Source: Gentiana macrophylla (lineage: Eukaryota > Streptophyta > Magnoliopsida > Gentianales > Gentianaceae). From it: a stretch of 64,000 nt of DNA. Below the pieces are notes generated by a model, which saw nothing but the letters and a program-made list of their open reading frames with translations, ran no database searches and was not told where the DNA came from. The stretch lies in NCBI GenBank assembly GCA_026214975.1, contig CM047817.1:59020246-59084245 (forward strand). Direction: 5' to 3'. Positions 43,966 to 54,671 of this stretch are shown one piece after another; position 1 is the first letter of the stretch; every line of letters begins with the position of its first letter. The position numbers were made by a program, and so were the translations under genes.

Positions 43966-45701
43966 TGTTTACGACTAATTTTATGGTTTTTATTGAGTTA
44001 TTTCGTAACATTATCTCCCATGTTTTAGTGATTTTTATAGAAAATCACTCGCCAAAAGGATAAACTGAGCAAATGAGTTTTAAAGATAATAAATTGCAAA
44101 AGTGACTGATTTATGTGTTTTTATCGTTGGTTTTATGTTTATTTGGATGTTGTTACACTTTGAAATATTTTGGATATCATGTAGATGCATATCTTCGGTC
44201 TAAAAGAGGTGTTTAGAGGGTTAGAAGAAGATGCCACAAGTTTACGAGTTCAACGGAGCAAATTTTCCTAAGTACTTAAATCGTTACATATTTTCGACGG
44301 AGATTTGACCCAGCTTAGAGGCATTTTCAGGGGAGGACTTCTTCATGAAAATTGTAGATCTTTGAAAGAGCTTTCCAACGCACTTTGAATTACGTCAATC
44401 GGACTTCTACAACTCAAATGGTGGTCAAGTGGCTAATCAATTTGGGTAAGTGGAAAATCCCAAAATATACTCGTAATACGACGGGCTAGTCAAAAAGGCG
44501 TTTTCTGAAGAAGAGTCCTTAATGAAAGTTGTAGAGTTTTCCGAGAGCTTAATTATGACATTCGGATCATAATTTTTGGAGGTCTACAACTCAAGATATG
44601 AATTTTAGAAGTTTAGACTGACGTCCAGGGAGCTAACTCACATACAGAGAGTTCAGACTCTATGCAAACGTCCGTTCATCACCGACCTTGAGTGTAGCCG
44701 CCTTATTTCCTTATAAAAGCAGCGGCAATTGCAACCCTAATCTCACCTCATTATTCACGCATTATTCACACATAATTTCCAGCCGCCTTTTCTGAGAGAG
44801 CAGCCGCAATTTTCAGAGCCTAATTAGAAGATGATTTCTTCCCATCCAATGATCATGATCAACATCATGGTTGTTGGCTAAAGCACATCGCGGTGGGACA
44901 ACGGATGAAACCGATCAACATCAACACCAACTAGAGATTTTTGCTACATGTTTAGTGAGTAAAGTTATAGTTTTTCATCAATTAGAATTTGTTATTTATC
45001 GTTTACGTTTTATTTGAATCAAGAGATCGATGAAACCATCTTTTATGCTTTGAATTTATATGAAAATATTGTTCAAGTTGTGATCTTTTTAATTGATGCA
45101 ATTAATTATAATTCGAGAGATCGTTTATAGTTAATTGAGTAAGAGTATTAGAAATAATCTCGTGATCGTGTTTTTCATGTTGTTTTGTTTTACTTGAAAA
45201 AGAGAGCGAAACCCTAGAATTCGTTTAGAGAAATTTAATCGAATTCGTGATAGATCATTACTAAAAATCATATCTTTAACTTGCCGTCTAGTTGGGGTTG
45301 GGTTGGTTGATCGGTGGATTCCCGTTGCCTTGACGTTGTTTTAATTACTTGATAAATCGAATCATTAGTATAAATCGTTGATTGCTAAGTTAGTTGTTTT
45401 AAATTCTAGTTGATTGTTAATTTTCTGCAAATTTACTATTCATCGAAATTTTTTGTTAATCACCGCTTTTACTTGTTCATCGTGAGTTACTTGTTCATTA
45501 GCTTTATTTTTAGTATAAACCCTAGTTTAATTAGTTTAAATCTAGTTTTAGTTAATAATTCGTGACATAATCGATTTAATTATTCCACTTCGATCCGATA
45601 AACATTCCACTCCCTTAGGACGACCCGTTAACATCCTATACTACGAACCTTATACTTGGGGTGTTTCGGTTATAAATTGTAAAACTCGTTTTTACCGAAC
45701 A
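43966..45701 (+). repeat. Element F 5' LTR
   Basis: Candidate ends TGTTTACGAC and TTACCGAACA. The right end is fixed by the primer site; the left end is inferred from TG and from the jump out of element H. It contains two diverged copies of a block with TGAAA(A/G)TTGTAGA...TCTACAACTCAA, at about 44345-44425 and 44521-44600, common in Athila/Tat LTRs. Confidence 0.7.
44712..44719 (+). promoter_or_regulatory. TATA box in element F 5' LTR
   Basis: TATAAAAG followed by GCAGCGGCAATTGC. Position, about 1 kb before the LTR end, fits the long U5 of Athila-type LTRs. Confidence 0.6.
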
Positions 45702-45703
45702 AG

Positions 45704-45725
45704 TTTTTAGCGCCGTTGTTGCGAG
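45704..45725 (+). other. Primer-binding site of element F (Asp-tRNA type, degenerate)
   Basis: TTTTTAGCGCCGTTGTTGCG resembles the TGGCGCCGTTGCCGGGGA site used by Athila/Tat elements, with several substitutions. Confidence 0.65.
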
Positions 45726-46438
45726 TCGATGTAACGGTTGTCGGATTCTTCTAGGTGCAATTTTTATTTCGATACTATTTTTTTTTAGGTAATAATCTAA
45801 TTGCTACGTTTTTATTTTATTTTTATTTTTATTTTTATTTTATTTCACTTTATCATAGTTTAGATTTTCGATTTTATAAATTTGATTTTAATTATCTTAG
45901 TTTTTATTTATTTATTTTATGTTATTGGTCACATTAGATTTTTATTAGTTTAGAAGCCTTAGCTTTAGCTTTAGATCTTAGATTTTAGCAGCCTTAGATT
46001 TAGCTTAGATTTGCCTTAGATTTTGGATCGTATAAATATATTGCCTTAATTATTACTATTTTAGGTTTTTATTTTCTTTCCTGCTATTCTTTTCTGTATC
46101 TGTTTCGTTTTTCAGTTTTTAAACGGGCGTCCATCCTTTAAGACGCCTGTCTGTTCTAAAAATTTCTTATCTGCATCGTTTAAAGCTGATTAGACGAGCG
46201 TCTGGATACCCAAACGCTCGTCCAGCCTCTAAACGCCCGTTTACCTCCCAGTTCATCTTCTGAACGCCAGTTTAGTGACCTGAACGAGCGTTCACTTTCA
46301 CTGGACGCTAGTTCAGCCCCTGAAACTTAACTTTTCTCTTTTCTTCTTTCTTTCTTAACTTCTAAACCCTCAAACCTTTTCTAAACCTATTCTAATCAAC
46401 CCTAAGGTTGATTTTTTCCTTTTCCTTTCTTCTGGTTT
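45726..46438 (+). other. Element F leader with clustered CpG palindromes
   Basis: A T-rich 5' half (45755-46080) is followed by eight variants of an ACG(A/C)NCGT(C/T)-type motif at 46121-46316 and a pyrimidine-rich tract before the gag ATG. No credible ORF. Confidence 0.7.
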
Positions 46439-47981
46439 ATGCAAACGAGAAGTAAGAAGGGACTTCTGATCTTCGATCCTGAACCTGAACGATCCATTCT
46501 AAGAAGGAGGCTTCTTCCTGATCTTGACGCCATGGCAGATCAAGATCCAATTCCAAATCCACCAAATCCAATTCCTGATCCCCAAGCTCAGTTAAATTTA
46601 ATCCTTCAGCAGATGCAAGCTCTGCAGCAACAACAGAATCAACAAGCTGGCATAAATCAACAACTTCAACAATTTAGACAAAACCAGCTTAATCAACTGA
46701 ACCAGGACCCCTACACCCCATATCTAAATCAAGATTTTCTCGAGGGGCATAGACCTATTCGTCCTCCTGACATGGGATGAGTGAACTTTGATCTAAAGAA
46801 CGGAGTAGTTGCTCTAGTTCAGAATAGCTCTTTCCATGGTACTGCTCAAGAAGATCCACACGACTTTCTATCCACATTCGTACAAATCTGTGAAGCAGGC
46901 CATTATCCTGGTGTTGATTCTGAGATAGTCAAGTTAAAGCTATTTCCTTTTGCTTTGAAAGGTGAAGCAAGTCGGTGGTTTAAATCGTTGACACATCATT
47001 CTCTCCATACATGGAATGATGTCAAAAGAGCCTTCGCTCTTAAGTGGGTTTCACCAGGCAAGATTATGGAGATGAAACGGGAAATAGCTACGTTTGAGCG
47101 GTTGGAGGATGAGGCTGCTGGCAAAGCTTGGGAGAGATTAAATCTGTTGATGAGGAAGTGCCCCAATCACGGATATGATGAGACATGAATTCTTTGGAAC
47201 TGCTTTTATAGAGGTGTCTCTCAACCTAATAGAGACTATCTTGACTCCACACTCATGGATCCTTCTTAGGGGAGGTGATGAGGCGCCTCTGAGTGGTGAG
47301 ACCATCGCCAAGAACAATATGTGGTCGACTCCCAAGAAGACCAATGTTGTTAAGAAAGAAGGTACTGCAAGCAGTCCTGATACAAAGCTGTTGGTTGCTC
47401 AGATGGAATTGATAAGCAAGCAGCTGGCCAATCTTCATACGCAGCCTTCTGATCTGGGAATGCAGGTAGGGACGGAGATGACGGAAGAAGTAAACCAAAT
47501 GGATAATCAAAACCAACCCTTCCGAAACTTTAACCAGAATCAGAACTACTCGGGATTTCAACGACAAAACTTCAATCAAGCCAGGTTACCACCTGGCCCT
47601 TCAAATTCGAATTCTTTCAACTCAACTTATCAAAGGACAGCTCCTAACTCCTAAAGGCCTCAAGGTGGGTGGAACCAAACTCAAAATCATACCACCTCAT
47701 GTGTCCCTCAACACAAATTTGATGAGCTGGTAGACATGGTGAAGACCTTGTCTATTAGTGTTAAAGCTATTGAGAGACAAGTTGGTCAGATGGCAGATCA
47801 GCAAGCAAGCAGACCTCACGGTAAACTTCCGAGTTATACCGAGAGAAATCCGAAAGCTGATGTGAATGTTTGCACTGCCATTACACCTCAGTGGGAGTAT
47901 GGACAAGAAGATGAGTTGAATGAAGTAACTTTGAGAAGTGGTAAGAAGGCTGGACCCGGCAAGGTGTCGGGAAACGAGTAG
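46439..47981 (+). pseudogene. Element F gag
   Basis: ATG at 46439, Pro/Gln-rich N-terminus (46560-46720). An in-frame TGA at 46778-46780 is followed by the retrotransposon-gag capsid domain (KLKLFPFALKGEASRWF, about 46935-46985; KREIATFERLEDE). A frameshift near 47175 leads to 47175-47654, an Asn/Gln-rich stretch, then a stop. 47736-47981 carries the LPSYTERNPK and VTLRSGKKAG blocks characteristic of Athila gag. Gag would form the particle; no zinc knuckle is evident, as is common in Athila. Confidence 0.88.
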
Positions 47982-47995
47982 CCCCTCCTGACGCC

Positions 47996-48418
47996 ATGAG
48001 TTCAGGAGGGGGAAATCAGAAACCACATGCCGAAGAAAGCAACGATGAGGAGCTTAGTGACAATTCTTCGGAGGACGAAAATAATTCTGATGATGAGGAA
48101 AGAAAGGAAAGTCAGAAAGCTGTACTCCTGACTAAGAAAAAGAAAGAAAAGTTCGTAAGATGGAAGGATAGGGAGGATGAGGCGATAAAGAATCAAGCTA
48201 CAGGGAATGATAAAGCCCTTCCTTATCCACCAAAAGGAAAGAGAAAGCCCTCACTAACGACAAGCGGTATCTTTGGAGTGAGGAGGATGCTTAGAGACAC
48301 TCAAGTTAGTATGCCCTTAGCCGAGGTATTAATCGAAATGCCTAAATGCTCTAAGTATCTTAAAGAATTACGTGGGAGTAAGAGAAAGCTTGAGGATGGT
48401 GAAGAAGTGCTCTGCTGA
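47996..48418 (+). pseudogene. Element F gag-protease linker
   Basis: A highly charged Glu/Asp/Lys-rich 140-codon stretch that ends with PLAEVLIEMPKCSKYLKEL, the region before the protease in Athila pol. It lies in a different frame from gag. Confidence 0.75.
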
Positions 48419-49412
48419 AGATTGCACGATGGTTTCACAGAAAGTCATTTGATTAAGCGAGGTGACCTGCAGACCTTCAATCTCCTGTGAGATCGAAGGC
48501 CATTTATTCGAAAATGTCTTATGCGACTCTGGGGCCTCTATTAGTGTGATGCCATTAAGCGTATGCAAAAGCTCGGGTTAGATAAAAGGATGCGGAACGC
48601 CCGATTTCTCTTGGATGGTAGATAAATCTAGCCGGACTGCAGCCGGTTGTGTAGCTAATGTTCTCCTTCAAGTTGAACATTTAGTCTTCCCTACCGACTG
48701 GGTTATTCTAGACTATCCACCTGATAGGGAGATGCCTCTAATTCTAGGCCGAACCTTTTTAGACACTTCTAACGCTCTCATCGACTTCTGCAAAGGACAG
48801 ATTACTCTTAGAGTCGATGACACATCCGTTACCTTCACCCGAGGGACATATCCTGAAAGAGCCGTAATTGATGAAATATCGTTTGTCGAAGCTATCTATG
48901 AGGACGAAAAAGATGCCTACTCTGAAGAAGCAGAGGAGTTGACAGAGATAGGTGTTTTTGAAGTCATGGACATTGAAGATCCAGCTGACTACAGACCATC
49001 TTCTAATTCATTACAGCCCGTAGTCATTGACGAGTCATCTTCACTCGCTCACACTGAGCCTGTTAGTGAGTTAGAAGCATGGAGATGCCCAGCAACAAAC
49101 GATGATTTCAAAGAACTGAGTCAGGAAGACTTCATCCCTGGTGAAGAAGAAGCTCTGATGGGTAGTTGGGACGAGGTAGACTTTTGGAGAGAAGCTACTC
49201 ATTGGGAAGTAGATGATTGGGAAGAGCTGGCAGAAGAGCTTAAAGACGAAGAGTTAAGAAAAATGATCGATCACAAGAAAAAGGAAGCAAGTGTTGACCG
49301 GAGGATTCCGATGGATGATTTGATCCAAGACCTTTGCGGGTTGAGCCTCGGGAAGAAGAGTTATTCTTTAGTCAACCACTCCAAGCTCATAAAGAGAAAG
49401 GTGGCCCGTTAA
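48419..49412 (+). pseudogene. Element F protease and downstream linker
   Basis: The DSGA active site (LCDSGASISVMPL, about 48520-48560) is followed after a stop by the 48615-49412 frame with DREMPLILGRTFLDT, the C-terminal flap of Gypsy aspartic protease. An acidic, tryptophan-containing linker of about 170 residues leads to RT. The protease cleaves Gag-Pol in the particle. The enzyme is split by a stop and a frameshift. Confidence 0.87.
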
Positions 49413-49429
49413 AGTCTAGTATTGAGCAA

Positions 49430-50397
49430 CCACTCTCGATTTAGAGCTCAAACCGCTTCCGAAACACCTTAAGTATATCTTTCTTAAGGATGGAGATAAA
49501 TTGCCTTTGATCATTTCTTCGAAACTCGACCCTGAGCAAGAAGCACAGCTGATAGAAGTGCTTAAAAAGAATATCCTCGCGTTCGGATGGCAAGTGGGTG
49601 ATATCGGAGAAATCACCCTGGATGTATGCATGCATAAAATCCGAGCGGAGGAGGAGCTAAAAGGTTAGACAACCTCAGAGAAGACTGAATCCGTATATGC
49701 AGGAGGTTGTCAAGAAAGAAGTGATAAAGTGGCTTGACATGGGCATCATCTATGCAATCGCCGATAGCGAGTGGGTCAGCCCTACTCAAGTTGTGCCAAA
49801 GAAGGGCGGAATCACAGTCGAAAAGAATGAAAAAGGGGAGGAAGTTGCCTTACGACTCGTGACAGGCTATAGAGTCTGCATTGACTATCGTAGACTTAAC
49901 GAGGTTACTGCCAAGGACCACTTTCCCTACCCTTCATTGACCGACTTATTGAACGACCGAGTGGTCATAAGTATTATTGTTTCCTTGATGGCTATTCGGC
50001 TACTTCCGGATAGCCATTGATCCTAATGACCAAGAGAAGACAACTTTACGTGTCCATCCGGTACTTTTGCTTTTCGCAGAATGCCATTCGGCCTATGCAA
50101 CGCGCACCCGCGACTTTTCAACGGTGCATGTTAGCCATTTTTATGGACTTGTGGAGCAATGCATGGAGGTCTTCATGGATGACTTCTCGATCCACGGCGA
50201 TAGCTTTGATGAAATCTTAAGGAATCTAGATATGGTACTCCAACGGTGTGTTGAGAAAAATCGGTGCTTAAGCCGGGAAAAATGCCATTTTCTAGTAGGC
50301 GAAGGAATCGTTTTGGGACATAAGGTGTCCAATTTGGTATTCAAGTTGATAAGGCTAAGGTCGAAGCCATTGAAAGGATGACGTACCCTAAGGCAAA
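49430..50397 (+). pseudogene. Element F reverse transcriptase
   Basis: The N-terminal block LKYIFL..LPLIISSKL (about 49455-49520) is followed after a stop by 49697-50020 with WVSPTQVVPKKGG and RVCIDYRRLNEVTAKDHFPYP. The palm in the 50067-50381 frame carries the active-site FMDD at 50172-50183, an accepted Gypsy variant, then KCHFLV..GIVLGHKVS. Frameshifts occur near 49970, 50060 and 50380. Confidence 0.88.
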
Positions 50398-51023
50398 GTG
50401 AAAGAGGTACGAGGTTTTCTAGGTCATGTTGGCTTCTACAGGCGTTTCATTAAAGATTTTTCTACCATCGCCAAGCCTTTATCAAATCTTTTGAAAGATG
50501 ATGTAGATTTCTTGTTCGATGCGAAGTGCAAAGAAGCTTTCAATTGTCTGAAAGACAAGCTTATCAGTGCCCCTATTTTAGTTGCACCTGACTGGACCAA
50601 GCCTTTCGAGTTGATGTACAATGCCTCTAATTACGCCGTAGGCGCAGTTTTAGGTCAAAGAGTTGATAAAAGGTTCAGGCCCATTTATTATGCGAGCCGC
50701 ACCTTGAACCCGGCTCAATGCAATTATACCACAACTGAGAAGGAATTCTTAGCTGTTGTTTTTGCCATTGACAAGTTTAGAAGTTATCTTCTAGGGTCTC
50801 AAGTAGTTGTTTGGACCGACCATGCGGCCTTGCGCTACCTTATGGACAAAGCGGATGCAAAACCAAGGTTACTTCGATGGATTCGATTTTACAAGAGTTT
50901 GACCTTGTGATTAAAGATAAGAAAGGTAGTGAGAATATTGTGGCTGATCATTTATCTCGCTTAGTAAATGAGGGTGCAGAGAATCACAATGATATAGGCA
51001 TTGATTTTCCGGTGAGCAATTGA
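50398..51023 (+). pseudogene. Element F RNase H
   Basis: 50398-50910 has FLGHVGFYRRFIKDFS (RT connection), then the RNase H domain with PIYYASRTLNPAQ and WTDHAALRYL. The first catalytic Asp of the usual DAS(D/N)YAVGAVLGQ block is Asn here (AAT, 50620-50622). A frameshift leads to 50811-51023, ending in DKKGSENIVADHLSRL. The connection to integrase is intact in position. Confidence 0.88.
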
Positions 51024-52331
51024 TGAAGCTTGAAGCGGTTAGGCCGTGGTATGTCGACTACGTCAACTATTTAGCGAGTGGTCATTTAGAGGATATGACG
51101 TATCGGGAGAAGAAAAGTTCTTTCTCGATCTTAAATATCTCGTATGGGAAGATCCTTATTTGTTGAGTCAGTAAAGGCGGGTTGCTTCGACGGTGTGTTC
51201 GAGCATGATCGGTGGGATATCCTAGAACAATGCCATAGCGGTCCTACCGGAGGTCACTATGGAACACCAAATACGGTTGCAAAGATCCTTCAAGCTGGAT
51301 TCTCTTGGCCGACTCTGTTTAAAGATGCGAAGCCTTTTGTAAAGGTTGTGATAGGTGCCGAGAAGGCGGGCGGCGGAGTAGTAGGATGGAAATGCCACTT
51401 AAGCCCATTCTTGAATGCGAAGTTTTCGACGTTTGGGGCATAGATTTTATGGGACCCTTTCCATCTTCGTGCGGTAATAAATATACCTCAAATGCAGGTA
51501 TCGACTATGTTTCCAAGTGGGTTGAAGCAATAGCCACCCAAACTAATGATCATAAAGTCGTGAAGAAATTCTTGCAAAAGAATATCTTTACCAGATTTGG
51601 CTGTCCGAGAGCACTCATTAGTGATGAAGGTACCCATTTTTGCAATGCGCCGCTTGATAAAATCCTTGAAAAATATGGTGTCAAACACAAAGTTGGTACA
51701 CCATATCATCCCCAAACCGAGTGGTCAAGTCGAGGTAAGCAAACAGAGCTTGAAAAGAATTTTAGAAGACCGTGAACAATAATCGATCTAATTGGAGTCT
51801 TAAGTTGGATGACGCATTGTGGGCTTATCAGATCGCATTTAAAACCCGATGGGCACGTCACCCTTCCAAATGGTCTATGGCAAAGCTTGTCATTTACTGT
51901 CGAACTTGAACACGAGCTTTCGGGCAATTAAATTCTTAAATTTCGATAGCCGACTCTGTGGGGAGAAACGGTTGTTACAATTGAGCGAGCTCGGCAATTC
52001 GGACTCCGTGCGCACGAGAATGCTAAGCTTAGCAAGGAAAGAACGAAGATGCTCCATGATGCTAAGATCAAGGACCGAGAATTCAAAGTTGGTGAAATGG
52101 CTTTACTCTATAATACTAGACTTCACCTGTTTCGGGTAAACTCAAGTCTAGATGGTGCAGTCCTTTGAGATTCTCGAGGTTAATCCAAGTGGAGTAATTA
52201 CTTTGAACGGGTATGGTAATCAAGCTTTTAAAGTGAATGGTCATCGACTCAAGAAATATTTTGGGCAACCAAAGGAAAAGCATGAGACTCTTTATTTCCA
52301 AAGAAGAGATGAGAATCTGAGATGTCCCTGA
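51024..52331 (+). pseudogene. Element F integrase
   Basis: Zinc-binding HHCC remnants (HSGPTGGHYG, about 51235-51260; the Cys-Cys part is damaged). The core in 51386-51775 has D in IDFMGPF and D in ISDEGTHF; a one-base insertion after HPQT moves the catalytic Glu (QVEVSKQ) to another frame. The GKACHLL block lies at about 51879-51900. The C-terminal domain (FKVNGHRLKKYFGQ, about 52229-52270) ends at TGA 52329-52331. The triad is present but split over frames. Confidence 0.87.
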
Positions 52332-52609
52332 TTTGTGAAGAGATTCCATCTTATTTCTTTGAGTCGATGATGACATTCCTACCTCTCTACTGTGAGGAAC
52401 CTTCTTCTGGGACTCCTAAGCATGTTAGCACACCTATGCCTATCATCCACAAGAACAAGAAGAAGAGAGTCAGTGTAGTTTGGAGAGAAAAGTTTAATGA
52501 TCTTATAGCACACTTGACTTGTTGTTGTGGTGAAAATCATTTCCGCTTGAGGCTCGATTACGACATCGAGGTGGCGGTAGTCAAACCAAAGTGGCCCGAT
52601 CCGGGTTGA
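52322..52609 (+). CDS. Unrecognised 95-codon ORF after element F integrase
   Basis: ATG at 52322 overlaps the integrase stop (52329-52331) by ten bases in the -1 frame and runs uninterrupted to TGA at 52609. The product is about 95 residues with a short Cys run (TCCCGENH) and a C-terminal VVKPKWPDPG. I do not recognise it. Athila elements often carry extra ORFs between integrase and the 3' LTR, including envelope-like ones, but no signal peptide or membrane segment is seen here. It could also be a chance frame or an extension of the integrase C-terminus. Confidence 0.4.
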   Translation: MSLICEEIPSYFFESMMTFLPLYCEEPSSGTPKHVSTPMPIIHKNKKKRVSVVWREKFNDLIAHLTCCCGENHFRLRLDYDIEVAVVKPKWPDPG

Positions 52610-52824
52610 TCTTTTGAAATCTGTGTCAAGCTATTGACATTAAAAGAGTGCTCCTAGGAGGCAACCTAGTTTTCTTTGTTCGTTTTCTTTTCTTAGGTTG
52701 TTTTGTTTTATTGTTTTCGAAATAATACTTTAGTTGATTTTGTGTTGATGGTTATTCCTCCTACATTCATTGTAAGTGTTTTGTGTTATGTGTTGCTCAT
52801 ATACCCCGTGTACCCCGAGATTAT
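52610..52824 (+). other. Element F post-pol untranslated region
   Basis: Contains GTGCTCCTAGGAGGCAACCTAG, a hairpin-like sequence typical just after Athila pol, then T-rich DNA up to the insertion of element G. Confidence 0.65.
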
Positions 52825-54671
52825 TGTTAGTAATATCATCCGCAACGGAAGCGATTTTAAGGATCTAGATCTATAAAATACACGTAATAAAATAACTAGA
52901 TCTATATCTACAAGGGGGTTGTAGAACATACCTCTTGGATCTCAAAATCCAAGTTGAAGAACCGCAATGGAAAGAACGAAGATGTGAAGAGCACCACGAT
53001 CTTCCGTACGTGTGATCCAAGCAACTCCCGGTGGAAGGAAATCCTCGTCTCGAATCCTTCCGATATGCTACCTGGAAAAATCTCCAAGATTTCCCCAATA
53101 TCCCTTGGGCGAAATTTCTTCCTCCTCTCTAAGAGGTGGAACTCAAAATATTGTGTGTTAAAAGGCTTGGGAGAACTCTCTTAATATAGGAGAGTAAAAC
53201 TTAACCTCCAAGGATTAAATAATTAAGAGATAATTATTACATTAATCATTTTCCAAATAAAAGATAAATATAATATTTATCCCAAACAAATTAGGATAAA
53301 TAAATATATTATCAATATTCCATGATTTATCATTTAACAAATAAAAGATAAATCACACATTAAATAATTATCCAAGAAAACAAATTCCTTAATAATTAAA
53401 TAATATAACATGCGCACCTTTTCCTTCAAATTCAAAGTCACACATATTTGACCAATTTGGGTCAAAATTGGTCAACACACCAATTCGGGCCAAGTCCACA
53501 CGAAAAATGTCTTTCCAGTGTATTTAATTATTTAGTCCAACTAAACAATTAATTCACATATCGTTTTAATAAAGTCCAACAAGAACTAAATTAATATTAT
53601 TAGGATTCGACGTCCGAGAATAGCTACGCTATATTAGGAGGCACGTCGGGGACCATGGACTAATAATCGTGGCTCCGATAAATCAAATAAATAATTATCT
53701 TACGAAACGAGAATAATTATATTTGATAAATCAATCATGAGAATATGCCACCATAATCCCGTGACTGCACTCCTCCGATTATGAGATTACATTTATCTCC
53801 TCACGAGAATAATAATAAGCGTCCATTGATATAATCATTACATATGGATTAATCCTCCATAGACTGTTCATTCTAAATCGGGAAGTTACCGTTAACCCTT
53901 TTTAGAACCTCTTATCCTTATTTACCATTAACCCCCTAGTGATCAATTAATTCATACACCCCACTGGTAGCTAATCAGTGTAATATGAACTCCATGGATC
54001 GATCAGTTTCTAGGATTAACAAATAAGGGAACTGTCTATCTACTTCCATAAATGGAAGGAATGGATTCCGTATCTGTGATAACACAGACTACTCACTCAA
54101 TCCAGTACAATGCCAAGATGGGGTAATTCAGACCACGGACTCGGTGTAATCATTAACCGTCAAGTCAAACTTCATAATGCGATTCAAGCGGTTGGTCGTG
54201 ATCACCTCAGGATTAAGATATATCCATAAATATGATCATCCATTGATTCGATAAGACTTCTCGATTACGGAATTATATCGTGAACTCTAATCAAATCGGT
54301 CCAGCCCTATATGATATATCTATCATATATAAATGCCCCACTAGGTTCTCTTAACCGAAAGTCCGGATAAGACTATCACACCTATTGTGTTATGGGCGCA
54401 TTAATAGCACGTTAAAGGATAGACCCGATACTCTCGATTAACTTCACTACGGGCTAATTGTATTTTAAGTACATCTTCACTAACTCAATCCTCCCGTGTA
54501 TATACCATACACTGAGTTAAGTGATTACATAAACGATATACTTAGGGTTTTCTGTAGTGTAAATACTATTGTCACATCGGTGAATATGAGAATAATAAAT
54601 ATGAATAACAATATCATTTCATTTATTAAATAAAACAATTACAAAATTGTCTTTGGGCATCACACCTAACA
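52825..54671 (-). repeat. Element G LTR (3' LTR in element orientation)
   Basis: TGTTAGTAATATC...CATCACACCTAACA, 1847 bp. It shares the CTACAAGGGGGTTG, GGGACCATGGAC, CATTACATATGGATTAA and ACCATTAACCCCCTAGTGATC blocks with E's LTRs but is clearly a different family member. Confidence 0.85.

Larger units (their letters stand above)
43966..52824 (+). mobile_element. Element F: Athila-like Ty3/Gypsy retrotransposon, 5' LTR to past pol
   Basis: Plus-strand order LTR, primer site, leader, gag, protease, RT, RNase H, integrase (Gypsy order). Gag with the LPSYTERNPK-type block, FMDD in RT, and the GAGGCAACCTAG stretch after pol are Athila/Tat hallmarks. It is interrupted at 52824 by element G, so its 3' LTR lies outside the window. 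There are many one-base frameshifts: at least ten frame changes between 46439 and 52609. Confidence 0.88.
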
